The position numbers and the translations under genes are program-made. Shown here piece by piece: positions 38,201 through 49,700 of a stretch of 64,000 bases of DNA. A model generated the notes under the pieces. It was given only the letters and a program-made list of their open reading frames with translations, had not been told where the DNA came from and searched no databases. Source of the DNA: Ciona savignyi. Its lineage: Eukaryota > Chordata > Ascidiacea > Phlebobranchia > Cionidae. Every line of letters begins with the position of its first letter. Position 1 is the stretch's first letter. The stretch spans positions 263,819 through 327,818 of the forward strand of contig CH003196.1 of the NCBI GenBank assembly GCA_000149265.1, written 5' to 3'.

Positions 38201-40882
38201 CATTTTTTAGTAACGTAACATGATGCTTTACTTCATAGCCCAAATTAGCATATTGAGGCTCTTCTGCATCTCTAATAGGACCGTAATCATTTTTCCGTAT
38301 TAGGACTTCTGCTTCGTGCATCAATTCTCGTCTCACAAGAAGCAGCGTTTGGGTTTTAAGGCTTCGAGTAAAATGCAAATACTTCGCGATCGCCCTCGTT
38401 GCTCGAGACCAAGACGAGTTGTGAAGAAGCTTCTTTACGTCGAAACCGGTTACAGTTGAGCTTCTTATCGGCACTCTTTTCATCTCTTCTTGTATTTCAT
38501 TTTGAACTTTGTCATTCTGGCTTTTATTTGATGCGTCTGCCGTTAACTGACTTAGCCGCATCTGTCTACTTATTAGATCATAAGGGGTTTCGGCGGTTTC
38601 TACAGTTTCAAAATCGGGTGGCACGTAGCACCGCTGTACTTTAACATCTCGAAAGCATTTTAGTTCATGTCCCAACTTTTTACATCTCGATTGAATACAG
38701 GTATGAACAGGATTGTCCAGGTCGGCGTTTTCATGGATTAATTTGGCTGAAGAAATTTGTTTATTGCAATGGAATGTAAATTGAGGAACGATTCGTTCCT
38801 GACGTTCTGTTGCAAAGACGCTCTCCAATGATTGGGAAACTAAAGTGGGTACGGCATCGTTTGTTTGTTTTGGAAACGACGTAGTTTTGTTCATCACAGG
38901 TGGCAACTTAAAAACAGCTTCCGATTGTATTTCAAAAATATTGTCACTACTTTCCGCTTCAAGACAAGTCGATGCTCGAGCGTTATTTTCCGTGATTTCG
39001 CTGGAAATACGATTGATGGATAGAAACTGTTCTGCTTGCATTTTTTCTAACTCAAGTTGTCTTTCTTTCTTAACAAATTCCAGTTTTTCTTTTAATGCAG
39101 AAGCAGCGATTAATTGTTTGCATCGCTCTTTTTTCAACATTTCTTCTGCCGATTCACTTTTTTGGCTAAAACATTTGCTAGAGGATCTTTTATATGAGTT
39201 TGACTTCAAGGATATTCTTTCTTGTCGAAGTTGAATAACAGTTATTTTCGCATCTTGTTTTGCTTTAGTTAAAAGTTCTTTACATTTGGTATACCTTAAA
39301 GTTAACTTTTCGCATTCGGTTGATTTGAATATCTGCATAATCTTTTCCATGTTGGATTTCATCGCAAATAAATCAAAACTTGCATTTTGCACTCTAACAA
39401 GGTCACTTGCAATTATGGCCGCATCCAGTATGTCTAGTTTATCGTGCAGTTCACCTTCCATGTGTTCCCAGCGTTCATAGTTATCCCCATTATTAAGTTC
39501 GTTGTCTCGATGTCGATGTTTTCTTATAATTAAACATTCGTCACCAGAGGAGTTTGGCATGGTCACGTCTGATGGAATCCTTTGGGCACCTTCTCGTGAA
39601 TCTCGCGTCTGCTGATTCGTTTCAGCCTCAAACGACGCGATGCTCTCTTTCGGCAATTTCGTCTCCATTACGTATACTTAAATTGCCAATCCCACTCAGT
39701 TACTGTTCTGAATTTGCCTTATTGCCCCTTAGCAGTTACGCGCTTTTCTCCAGCGAAGTTTATTGAAATGCGGTAACTGAAACGAATTAACACAATATAA
39801 ATAATACGAAACAATAAATAATAAACACAGAAGAATATAAATTAAATACCTGAGTTTGGGGGATTAGGCAGGTCAATCCGTTCACTACAGATTAATCTTT
39901 CTTTCTATTTAACACAATCGCTTTGACTATTCAACGCTTTTGGTCGTTTCACCACGGACTCTCACGTACAACTAAAAAGGTCACCGAAAATACTAAAGAA
40001 ATAAACTAAAGCCACGCCTTACACGTGTACAAAAAACAAAGAGAACAAAGGATAAAAAGGCAAATGAGAGAAAATAATGACGTCATAGAAAACAGGAAAT
40101 AATAATCTAAATCAACAAAAACTCTCGCATTAACAGTCCGAACTGAATACCTCGTCGCTTTGACGAAATGTTCTCTAATGGTCAACCTTGTGGGTATGCT
40201 ACTCTGTCACGGATCAATCAAATAGTGAGTACATAGCCACGAAATGAATGTTTCCGGACAATTACCATCGTTGTAGACAACATAATAAATTACAATCCCC
40301 TGTGTTAAAAATAAAAAAAAACTTTACCCACGGGATTACGAAGTTATTGCTGTTCAGTGTTAAGGATAGATGCACTGATATAATTTGTGTCTAACCCATC
40401 AGCACACTGGGTTTGATGTATTGTCGTAAAGAATATTCAACGAACACAGGCGAATATAGAAGTCTGTTGGGTTCGGGCTGTTGACAATTCGATGTCGAAG
40501 GCTGAACATTCTGATGGCCTCCCATTAGTTTCTCCCTTTATTTTCATTACTGATCATTACACTTAATGTTATTTTACCACATTTTTTTAATGATACTTAT
40601 ACTTAACCAGTCCACTTAGTTGATTAAAATATCAAATAGCACTATATATCAAACATGCAACACAATATAAAAGTTCAACAAACCCAACTTGTAGTGACGT
40701 TGTCTTGTGCACGGATATTATGTGGTAGCCTTGTAATTCCTGTAATTCCTCACAGTACTGCCTGGAAGTTCTTTTTGATGATGACATGCAAGAGTATTGA
40801 ATCAAACTACGCCGTGGCTGTTTTAAATCAAAACAAACCGCACACACATGAGGAAATGAAATCCAAAAGTTCCTCAGGGTAG
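35233..40882 (+). CDS. unidentified 7TM membrane protein, coding exon 5 disrupted by an LTR element
   Basis: Six-exon model, 999 bases, 332 aa: 35233-35444, 35828-36077, 36220-36373, 36813-36949, 37434-37438 continuing at 40141-40193, and 40695-40882. All phases match once the inserted element and one target duplication are ignored. The N-terminus carries several N-glycosylation sequons (NGT, NTT, NIT). Seven hydrophobic segments follow, with Cys at the top of TM3 (NEKVCSLL) and Cys in the loop after TM4 (HHKCYHR), as in GPCRs, and a short polar tail. No DRY or NPxxY is seen and I do not recognise the family. The exon 4 donor that keeps the frame (CTA then GTGTGA) is weaker than a GTGAGT two bases on. 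Exon 2 is also open in another frame, but only this one gives membrane helices and joins exons 3 and 4. On this haplotype the gene is predicted to be non-functional. Confidence 0.65.
35535..35766 (+). repeat. tRNA-derived SINE, internally deleted
   Basis: Main SINE family in intron 1 of the 7TM gene, missing part of the 3' half but with both ends recognisable. Confidence 0.8.
37060..37265 (-). repeat. tRNA-derived SINE, 3' truncated
   Basis: Main SINE family, minus orientation, in the 7TM gene intron just before the disrupted exon. Confidence 0.75.
37439..37870 (-). repeat. 3' LTR
   Basis: 432 bp, identical by eye to 39704-40135. The left flank is GTCCG (37434-37438), one copy of the target duplication. 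Confidence 0.95.
38034..39668 (-). CDS. retroelement Gag-like protein with a Pao-integrase-like C-terminus
   Basis: 544 aa, uninterrupted, the only product of the LTR element. Residues about 70-240 are helical and charged (for example KEKLEFVKKERQLELEKMQ), like the coiled-coil N-terminal region of BEL/Pao polyproteins. The C-terminal 130 residues contain W-x-RATRAIAKYLHF and a downstream ELMHEAEVLIRKN. They resemble the linker before the BEL/Pao integrase (W..L.RVTAW..RF then LT..E...AE..). This suggests that the middle of an ancestral polyprotein was removed in frame, but the similarity is weak and based on motif memory. No zinc knuckle of standard spacing, no DTG protease and no YxDD box are seen. 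Confidence 0.7.
   Translation of the reverse strand: METKLPKESIASFEAETNQQTRDSREGAQRIPSDVTMPNSSGDECLIIRKHRHRDNELNNGDNYERWEHMEGELHDKLDILDAAIIASDLVRVQNASFDLFAMKSNMEKIMQIFKSTECEKLTLRYTKCKELLTKAKQDAKITVIQLRQERISLKSNSYKRSSSKCFSQKSESAEEMLKKERCKQLIAASALKEKLEFVKKERQLELEKMQAEQFLSINRISSEITENNARASTCLEAESSDNIFEIQSEAVFKLPPVMNKTTSFPKQTNDAVPTLVSQSLESVFATERQERIVPQFTFHCNKQISSAKLIHENADLDNPVHTCIQSRCKKLGHELKCFRDVKVQRCYVPPDFETVETAETPYDLISRQMRLSQLTADASNKSQNDKVQNEIQEEMKRVPIRSSTVTGFDVKKLLHNSSWSRATRAIAKYLHFTRSLKTQTLLLVRRELMHEAEVLIRKNDYGPIRDAEEPQYANLGYEVKHHVTLLKNGHIVEPLIRDSHEYSELQTLSADRFQKGPPFLCCSVNMTAGHLVFDYAAKYPGIT
39704..40135 (-). repeat. 5' LTR
   Basis: 432 bp, followed on the plus strand by the second GTCCG copy (40136-40140), after which the interrupted host exon resumes. 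Confidence 0.95.
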
Positions 40883-41997
40883 AAGTATAAATTTTGTTCG
40901 CATGACTTTCTTTTAATCTGGTTTTACAATCAAACGAATAATATATAATTGTTGTGCCACTTGTTTAATCTGATGCCACTTTGTTTAATCTTTACAGCAC
41001 TATGTGAATCACCGTCTCAAATTTCCAGCGTTCGCGGGGCACAAATAATGATAGCTTCAGCCATCAATCTATTTCATATTTCCAAAGTCTCACCACATAC
41101 CGATACTAAAAAACATTTTATTTAACTTCAATACTCACATAATGTTTTCATCCCCTGTCCAATTTCCGCAGTTTCATCATATAAATATGAATTAATAACA
41201 CGCTTTTGATATGGATCGGGAAATAGAACTAATATCGTTAACAATTGATGAACATGTGACTAGTACTTCGTCGTCCTTGGTGGTATACAAACCGTTGTGC
41301 TCATTGTTGTGATTATAGCCACTTATCCTTGATGTGTTGTGCTAAAATACGTGTACATATGAACTGATTGTATTGTGTTTAATAACCTTAATGACTCATT
41401 AGTGTAAATTTATAGTAATTAGTCAAAACTATTGCATTTAAAAGCATAATGCTATACAACTGTGAATAAAGGTGATATGTGTTATACGATGGAGATTTAT
41501 TCCAACAATTACAACAAACTAAGAGATAAACCAGGCCAAAAGTGTATACACCAAAAACAATACTTTTTAAAATTTACATGGATAACTATATTTTGATTTG
41601 TAACTGCGCTACGCTTTAGTTTATGCTTGCAGAAACAAAAATGTAACAATAAGGTTTTCGTCATTTAACAAGATATAGACATGGACGGATCTAATAAAAG
41701 TAATTAATTAGTTAAACATGAATTAAGCTGTACAATTTCGATAGTAGCGCTAAGGACAGAACAGAATTAAAACATGATGCGGTCAAAGCAAAGTACGGCA
41801 TTGATTTCAGTAGCAAAAGTACAATAAGGATGAGTTTATCGAAGTAATACCAAATCTAACATAATATTTGTGGGTGGAGGCTGATTGGGATTCCCCCATA
41901 ATATTCGATATTTAAAATGTCTTAATAATATGGTCTTCAAATGAAAATATAAATTATAATCAAGAAAGCGACAACCCCGTTTCAACCACCACTATTT
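40883..41997. other. intergenic, nothing recognised
   Basis: AT-rich sequence after the 7TM gene stop, without notable open frames, splice patterns or recognised repeats. Confidence 0.5.
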
Positions 41998-42127
41998 GAC
42001 CGGTTAGTCTGGTGGTTTAGTGCGACGCCTTTCAGTCCTGCCCGTTAGTCTGGTGGTTAAGTGCGTCGCCTTTCAATCGAAAGGTTGCGGGATCGAAACC
42101 GGTCGCTAGCTAGTCGGCTGTGTCTGT
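41998..42127 (+). repeat. tRNA-derived SINE, 3' truncated, with duplicated head
   Basis: The tRNA-like half is present, with the head sequence occurring twice (about 41998 and 42040), and stops shortly after the B-box. Confidence 0.75.
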
Positions 42128-42168
42128 AGTGTTCAACACACGTTGGGTAATACGTCCTTTATTTAAAG

Positions 42169-42482
42169 CAGTGGTTCTCGATCTTTTTGACCTCGTGGCG
42201 CACCCGAGACCAATTAGGAAACGAACGGGCGCACTTCGCACGGCGAGTCAAAACAATATGCTAAATACCTAAATAATTTAGGAAAAATATGGAAAATTAA
42301 TAGTTTAATTTAAATAATTTCATCAGCAAATTTTTCACATAACGAAATTACTGTTTCTTTAAGAGCTCTTGCTTTTCGAAAGTTTAGTAGTTTATAATAT
42401 ATGAACACTCTGTCGTAAATTTACGAAATGCAAGTTTGGCTCACCTAGCTAACTTCTGTGGCGCACCATTTGAGAAGCACTG
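42169..42482. mobile_element. hAT-type MITE with perfect 8-bp TSD
   Basis: 314 bp with imperfect terminal inverted repeats (CAGTGGTTCTC... and ...GAGAAGCACTG) and the 8-bp duplication ATTTAAAG on both sides (42161-42168, 42483-42490). No coding capacity. Confidence 0.9.
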
Positions 42483-43036
42483 ATTTAAAGTATGTCGAGA
42501 TGGAAAGAGACCGACGAGAGAGATGCCTCTGGCTTATAGATGGCGTATAACCAATTAAGACCTCTATGAACGGCAGGATGTGACGAGTGGTACCCTCCAT
42601 GAGTCATTGTTTTTAAACGAGTGTTTTGCTGAGTAACAATGGTGGTGATTCCCCAATGTTTGTTTGGTTGAAAGCAGCATGTGCTAGGCTGCGCGCCGGT
42701 GTTCTCGTTAAGCTGTAAAGTTTTGTAATCGTGGAGCAGTGTTTGTAAAATAAAGGTGTTGATTGTGCATCTGCTAGCTGTTTGTTGGAAAAAAGTTGCC
42801 GATGTACGAGGGGGTATGGGCTCAAAATTTTTAAATAAAATGTTGTAGGGTTTTCAGTTTGGGTTGCAGATCCAAGCTTTAATTTTAAATTGTGAAAAAA
42901 TCTAAGACTTCCTATGTCAGGATTTTTAGTGACAGTCGTTTTTGTGAGGTCAGTTTGGATTGGAGAGATAGGGAGAATAATTAGTTGAACGCCTCCTATA
43001 TAGCCAGCATAACATAGAGCTCTGAAATATTACTAC

Positions 43037-43251
43037 AGTGTCCTTGGGCAAGGCATCTTACGGACATTGCCTGAATCCAGCGGATTAATGGGTTCTACCA
43101 AATTAAAGGAACGTGTTTATCGTACACAACACATTGCAATAGCTCCAGTAACCCGACGGTGGGCGTGAGGTGATTTGACGATTCCCCGTGTGTTAACCCC
43201 CTTGGTTTTTCCGTTCACGGGGATAAACATGAATATGTTATCCTATCCTTT
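43037..43251 (+). repeat. tRNA-derived SINE, 5' truncated
   Basis: The 3' two thirds of the main SINE family, downstream of the SLC2A gene. Confidence 0.85.
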
Positions 43252-43556
43252 ATATTTATTCGTAAAATACGATTACGAGAATAACCTTTACGTATAATTA
43301 ATATACGTCTAAGACGACAGAAATTTGAACACCCGACAATCACCTGTTAGAATTGAGACCAAAAACAATCGCGACAATCTTGCAACTTGCTGATATTGCA
43401 ATATATACAACTGGCTGATATTGCAAATAAAACACGGTCTACAAAATTCTGGGGAATTAAAGCTAATTTTGTAGACAATCATAACCGAACACACCTGGGC
43501 GTGATATCGATGTAAATGATTTTTATGTCTTTAAGCAAATTAATTCCTGTTTCATT

Positions 43557-43562
43557 TTTATT
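43557..43562 (-). promoter_or_regulatory. candidate polyadenylation signal, SLC2A-like gene
   Basis: AATAAA on the minus strand about 207 bases past the stop. A second AATAAA overlaps the stop codon itself (43764-43769), so usage is uncertain. Confidence 0.4.
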
Positions 43563-43768
43563 TTGATAATCAATATGTCCCAAGATATTTTAAATTCTCA
43601 ATAACAAGCACGTTGTAACAAAAGTCAATAGCTGAAAATTTTAAAAGACGACGGTTTAAAGGTAAAGAAAACGGTTAAAAAACAAATCCTTAAACCTTTT
43701 TTTCATTTCATTATGCAAACAATTACATTGCATATTGCGCTTAATACAGGTTTGACGGGGCAGTTTAT

Positions 43769-46700
43769 TTATGGTTTCCGTATAATGTGTTCGTGTGCCT
43801 CTTCTAACATCATTTCCGGTTCCTTGACCTTATTTCGTTTGACGAACATGTTGTTGATTTCTTGGAATGTCTTGCCTTTGGTCTCCGGTATAATAATGAC
43901 TACGTATGCTGTCGCTATGGCGCATATGCACAGGAAGAACAAGAAGACGTAAGGCCCCATTCCTTTCTGTGAGGAGGGATATAAGGATATATTGATATTC
44001 AGGTATGTGTACTTTTATTCGCATCAACCACGCAACAGCACAGTGGTTTAAAACGATACGATAAAAATTTCCAGCACATCAAGTGCGGTAACTTTTAATC
44101 TACGTAAAAGGGATAGATTATGGTATTCATGTTTATCTCATTAACTGGGATATAGGGATAGATTATGGTATTCATGTTTATCTCTGTAAAAAGAATATAG
44201 GAATAGGATATGGTTGGTATTTATTTTGTTTTCATAAAATAGATATAGGGATTGGTTATGGTATTCATTTTACCTCCGTAAAATAGAATAGGTATAGGTT
44301 ATATTATTTATTTATTTCCGTTAAGAAATATAAGGGTACTATATGGTATTTGTGTTTATCTATGTAAATGGGATATAGGGATGGGTTATGGTAATTATTT
44401 TCTCCGTAAAAGAGACATAGGAATACAATATGGTATTCTATTTATTAAAAGTATAGTAATATCAAAACAATAAACGACTGAACCTGCATAAAAGGGAACA
44501 CAAGAGCCAACGCGAAATTAAATGTCCAATTCACACCACAACCAATTGAGGAGGCAGCTGGTCGACTCGACTGACGGAACAACTCAGCGGTGAGAATCCA
44601 TGGGACAGGACCTAAGATAGAATAGGTTGTAGAAATTACACCCTAGCATGCATTTAATAGCTTAGGTGATAAGTTTACCAAGGCTACAAGGATATAGGAT
44701 AGGATAGGATATTCATGTTTATCCCCGTGAATGGAAAACCAAGGGGTTAACACACATGGGGGTTAACACACGGGTAATCGTCAGATCACCACCATCGGGT
44801 TACCGAAGCTATTGCAGTTTTTTGTGTATGATAGATATTAGATACGTTCCTTCAATTTAGTAGAACCCATTAATCCGCTGGGTTCAGGCAATATCTGTTA
44901 AGTCCTTGCCCAAGGACACAACTGACTAGCTAGCGACCAATTTCGAACCTGCAACCTTTTGGTTGAAAGGCGTCGCACTAAACCGCCAGACTAACTGGTA
45001 AGACGAATAGGCTGTGTTTGATGCCGTCTTAAAGTAGGCTACTTGTTACTACAAGATAATTGTATATAAGTCCGAACCGTTTGTCAGCGAGTGAGTTTTG
45101 TTCTTGAGCGAGGCAGATCGCCCAAACCCAGTGAAATGGTTTGAACTAAAGTAGACTGCGTTAACTCGTCGAAAACTTTAAATGAAAAGCTAACCAGTGG
45201 AAGATCTGCATCCCCTAACCAGGTCAATAGAGCTTTTAGACTTACCCATTTAAAAATGCAATTTAACTTCAAAACAAAGAATAGTATAGGATATTCATGT
45301 TTATCCCCGTGAATGGGAAAACCAAGGGGGTTAACACTAGGGCTGCGAAAAATTAACGGTTAACCACGGTTAACCGTTTTCATGGTTAACCGTCACGTCA
45401 AATTTTAACCGTTTAACCGTTTTTAAACGTTACTTTACCGCCCACATTTAATTGGGCGTAATTGCGTTTTAATAATATTCAAATATACATAACTCCATTC
45501 ACACGTTGATTGTTTCATTATTACGTAATATAAGCAACCATTCACACGTCGATTGTTTGATTGTCAACGTAATATACGCACCATTCACACGTCGATTGTT
45601 TGATTGTCAACGTAATATAAGCAACCATTCAGACGCTAATTGTTTGATTTTTAACTCAATATTACGCATTATAATCAAAGTTATACTATGTGTGTTAAGG
45701 TGACGTTTAAAAACTATAAAGTAACACATAAATAAGACCCGATAATGCCGGTAATCACGCGCGTTATTTCTTTGCTGCCCTTTACGGCTGCCTGAACTTT
45801 TTTTGCCAAAAACGGTGACGATTTGATGGTAGTTTAAAGGAAATCGGTTAACGGTTAACCGATTTTTTTTACATCAGTTAACCGTTTTTTAAATTAACCG
45901 TTAATTCGCAGCCCTAGTTAACACACGGGCAATCGTCAGATCACCTCGCGCCCATCGTCGGGTTACCGGAGCTATTGCAGTGTGTTGTGTATTATAGACA
46001 CGTTCCTTTAATTTGTTGAAACCATTAATCCGGTGGGTTCAGGAAATGTCCGTAAAGTGCCTTTGCCAAGAACACAACCGACTAGCTAGCATCTAGCTTC
46101 GCACTAGCGACCATTCGATTGAAAGGCGGCGCACTTAACAGCCAGATTTACCCGACCGAAATTACAATTGAGTATACATGTCTACTTCTATGTGCAGAAA
46201 TACACATCAAACAAACAACACCACTAATTATCCAGGGCCGACTGCAAATCCGATGATGAAGCCAATCACGCTGGCAATGCTGAGGTTTGATATCCAGCTG
46301 ATTTGGTCTTGAAGATTAAGCGATATGGTCATAACTATGCAGAACACTCCGGCAATAGCGTATCCGCCGGCAAGCAGAATCTTTCTACCGAGACGATCCA
46401 TTAACAGAACCTAAATGATTTTGTAATACTTTAGTTTAGTTTATTCATTTTTTTGCGCCAGTATTAAAAAATGACAAACAAATAAAATGACGACACAGAA
46501 ACAGGAAGAGACGGCAAAACGAACAGTCGTTAAAACACGTCATTCAAAAAAGACATAATTTAATAAATATATACTGTGTTTGATACGGAATTCTTTCACT
46601 TTGTAACAAAAAATAAGTCTAAATTATTGTCTGGAATGATTAAGTTGCGCAATTGAGAATAGCATCTACAATCGGCAGGTGAAAGTTTAATATATCAAAA

Positions 46701-49700
46701 CAATTAGATGGCTAAACGGTTGTGTCCTTGGCCAGGGATATTACTTTTACCAAGAGGATTAAGGGGTCCCACTAAAACAAGTCTTAACTGTATACAACAT
46801 ACTGCAATATCTCCTGTAATTTAACGGTGGATGCAAGGTAAGATAATGATTGCATTTTGATAACATCCCACAAGGGGGGTGTAATAGGATATAATATTCA
46901 TGTTTATCCCCGTGAATGGGAAACCAAGGGGGTTATCACACGGGCAATCGTCTGATTACCTCGCGCCCACCGTCGGGTTACAGAAGCTATTGCACTGTGT
47001 TGTGTATGATAGATATTAGATACGTTCCTTCAATTTGTTAGAACCTAGTAATCCGCTGGGTTCATGCAATGTCCGTTAAGTGCCTTGACCAAGTACACAA
47101 CCGACCAGTTTTGAATTTACAACCGTTCGGTTGAAAGGCGTCACACTAACTAAACCGTCAGACTAGCCGTTCGGACTGATTGCTTTGTGATAACGTTCCA
47201 CAGGGGGTGTAATAACATACCAACAATAGATAAAATAAGATTACCCTGTGCCATCGTCATCTTAGCCATACAACTTCTTTAATACTTATATGTCAATACT
47301 GCAAACTCAACAAAATCAATAAATACAAACCGATATAACAGTCATGAACACATTGACGGTACCAACACCAACTGAAGCATAGTTCTGAGTATCTCCAGCT
47401 ACCCCAGCTGCCTCGAATATAGTGTTCAGGTAGAAAAATATCTGCATTATGAAATGGATTAAATGTTTGAGGTTTTCGGTTCTGTAAAGTTATTTCTATT
47501 TTATTAATTTTATGTCTATTTTATTAATTTAAATTCTTTGGATATTTTGAATTGTCTATTGTTTTCTTGTGTAATTGTTTATTTAAGTGATATTCTGTAT
47601 TTCTTGTTTTTTTTTAGTTGGTTGTTTTTGGCGGTCGTAGAAGTAAACCGAGTCGTGAAAATAAATTGTACTGAAACGCTACAGTTCTTTGCAGAGCTAG
47701 GTAACGAACTGTCAGAATATGTCCAGGATCTTGGCAGTAAGTGTTACAATGTCTTACATCTATAAACTGGTCACACTTTAACAATCATATATTAAAAGTG
47801 TTAATGCTACCACCTATTTTAATATAATTGTTGCGATCAGTTAATTTGGTTGTGTTGAATGGTTTTTATAATGAATCGAACATAATGAGCGTTAACGGAC
47901 GGGTAATCGGCTGAAAGGCAAAGCTAAATGATTTGTTTTTACTATTGTTAATAGACAATTGCCTAAATGCTGCTCTAGCCTAGTGATTCCCAAAGTAGGG
48001 TCTGTAGACCTTATAGCATTTGTGAAGCACAATTTTGTGGTTGTGATCGTTTAATTTTTTAGTCTTCACTTTACCACAAAACATTAAAACAATTTCAAGG
48101 GATTCGTTGTAAAAGTAGGTTATTAATGCTCTAGCCACTTAAAAATTAAGCAAACACTGTTAAAACACACAATGTTAAACAAAACTCACAGCATTGATGC
48201 CGCACATTTGCTGTGTGAACTGAATAAAAGCGATCGATATGATCTGCCATCGGACAGATTGATCCTTTAACACTTCCAGGACACTCAACTGGTCAGTGGA
48301 GGCTTGTGCCTCTGCCTCATGCCGCATCTCCCGAATCTCCACTGCCACATCAGATGTCCCTCGGAACTTGATTAACGCTAGAAAAATGAGGGTTCGGTAA
48401 GTCGTAGGGTTCGAAATTGGACGCTTGCTTGTCATATACGGTTGCATCTACACTGGTAACCTAACTGTATGCAGTTCATTGCAATTACTCCTGTAAAATG
48501 TAGGTAGTGATAATCTAGGAAAAAATAGGGATGACCAGGAGGATTAGTTGTTGTTGCCTGAACCGAGCAGATTGATGAGTTCTACCAAATTGAAGGAACG
48601 TGTCTATCATACACAACACACTGCAATAGCTCCGGTAACCCAACGGTAGACGCAAGGTAATCTGACGATTGCCCGTGTGGTAACCCCTTTGTTTCCCCAT
48701 TCACGGGGATAAACATGAATATCCTATTCCTACTATCAATCGACAAATAGCAGTGTTCTTGCTCATTCCCAATGCTACACTATGGGAGCAAGTTATCCGA
48801 CCTTTCCTTGCAAGATCTTCTCTGTCTCTATCGATGAGAAGACATCGCGGACTTTCAGGGAGGAACGGAAGCACGCACAGCTGCATCGCTGAAGGAACTC
48901 CAGTGAAGGCAAGTAATATTGGCCACAATTCCGCAGTACCTAACACCTCCTTTAAACTTAGGAGCTGCGCCGTTAGAATTCCTGCATTTAAATTAATTGA
49001 TTTAAAAAAACTTAAACAAAATATACTTTTTGTTAAATAATTGTAATGCGTCTATTCACTGACAAGTTTTTACTGTAGTTTTTCCGTTTTATCCTGTCTC
49101 CTTTACTTGAAATAATTGTTTCATTCTTCTTTATGGTAGCGAAGAAGCAAAAAAATAAACTAAACTTAACTAATGTAATTTTTTGTTTACAAAAATGTAA
49201 ACAATTTTGTTTACAAAAATGTTATGAGCCATACTAACATCCCACTGACTGGATAAACACAGGTACTGAAGTCATAGTGGGTTGGGAGTTGAAAGATTGT
49301 AAGATCATAAACAGCTGTTGGGCCATCGCTCTAGTTCTTGGGCAGTAAGTGAATCCAGTGGAATATTGGGTTAAACATTAAACCACAACAATAATTCCAA
49401 CATACTGTAACCTGCTCGACAATAGGTTTAGCGGCAACGTCTAAATATACCGAAACTCGTTAATTGATTGATTTTTAGAGGTGTTCTAACGACTGTCGTT
49501 TTGCCGTTTTTTCTCGTTCCTCAATTTTTTATCAAAGGTCCTGCATCGTGTTTTTATCATGGAAACAAAAAATAAACTAAACTAAACAATGGACACAAAT
49601 TAAGTTGACATACATCATATCACCCCCAGTGTAGTCCTTTATCCAGCAGTAAATTTAAACACAATATTCTCATTAGAAAAATTTACAGAAGAAGCAACAC

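Larger units (their letters stand above)
37439..40135 (-). mobile_element. young non-autonomous LTR retrotransposon, BEL/Pao-like
   Basis: A 2697-bp element with two 432-bp LTRs (37439-37870 and 39704-40135) that I read as identical base for base. Each is bounded by TG...CA (sense TGTTAATG...AGAACA) and the element is flanked by a perfect 5-bp target duplication, GTCCG. In sense (minus) orientation the 5' LTR is 39704-40135. The internal region of about 1.83 kb encodes one intact protein and no protease, reverse transcriptase, RNase H or integrase core, so mobility needs enzymes in trans. A TGG-containing possible primer-binding site lies just inside the 5' LTR and a GGGAAG purine stretch precedes the 3' LTR; both are weak. 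Identical LTRs imply very recent insertion or recent LTR homogenisation. Confidence 0.92.

Noticed and set aside
38399-39766. Plus-strand open frames opposite the retroelement protein
   Set aside because: They are antisense shadows of the 544-aa frame; the LTR ends fix the element on the minus strand.
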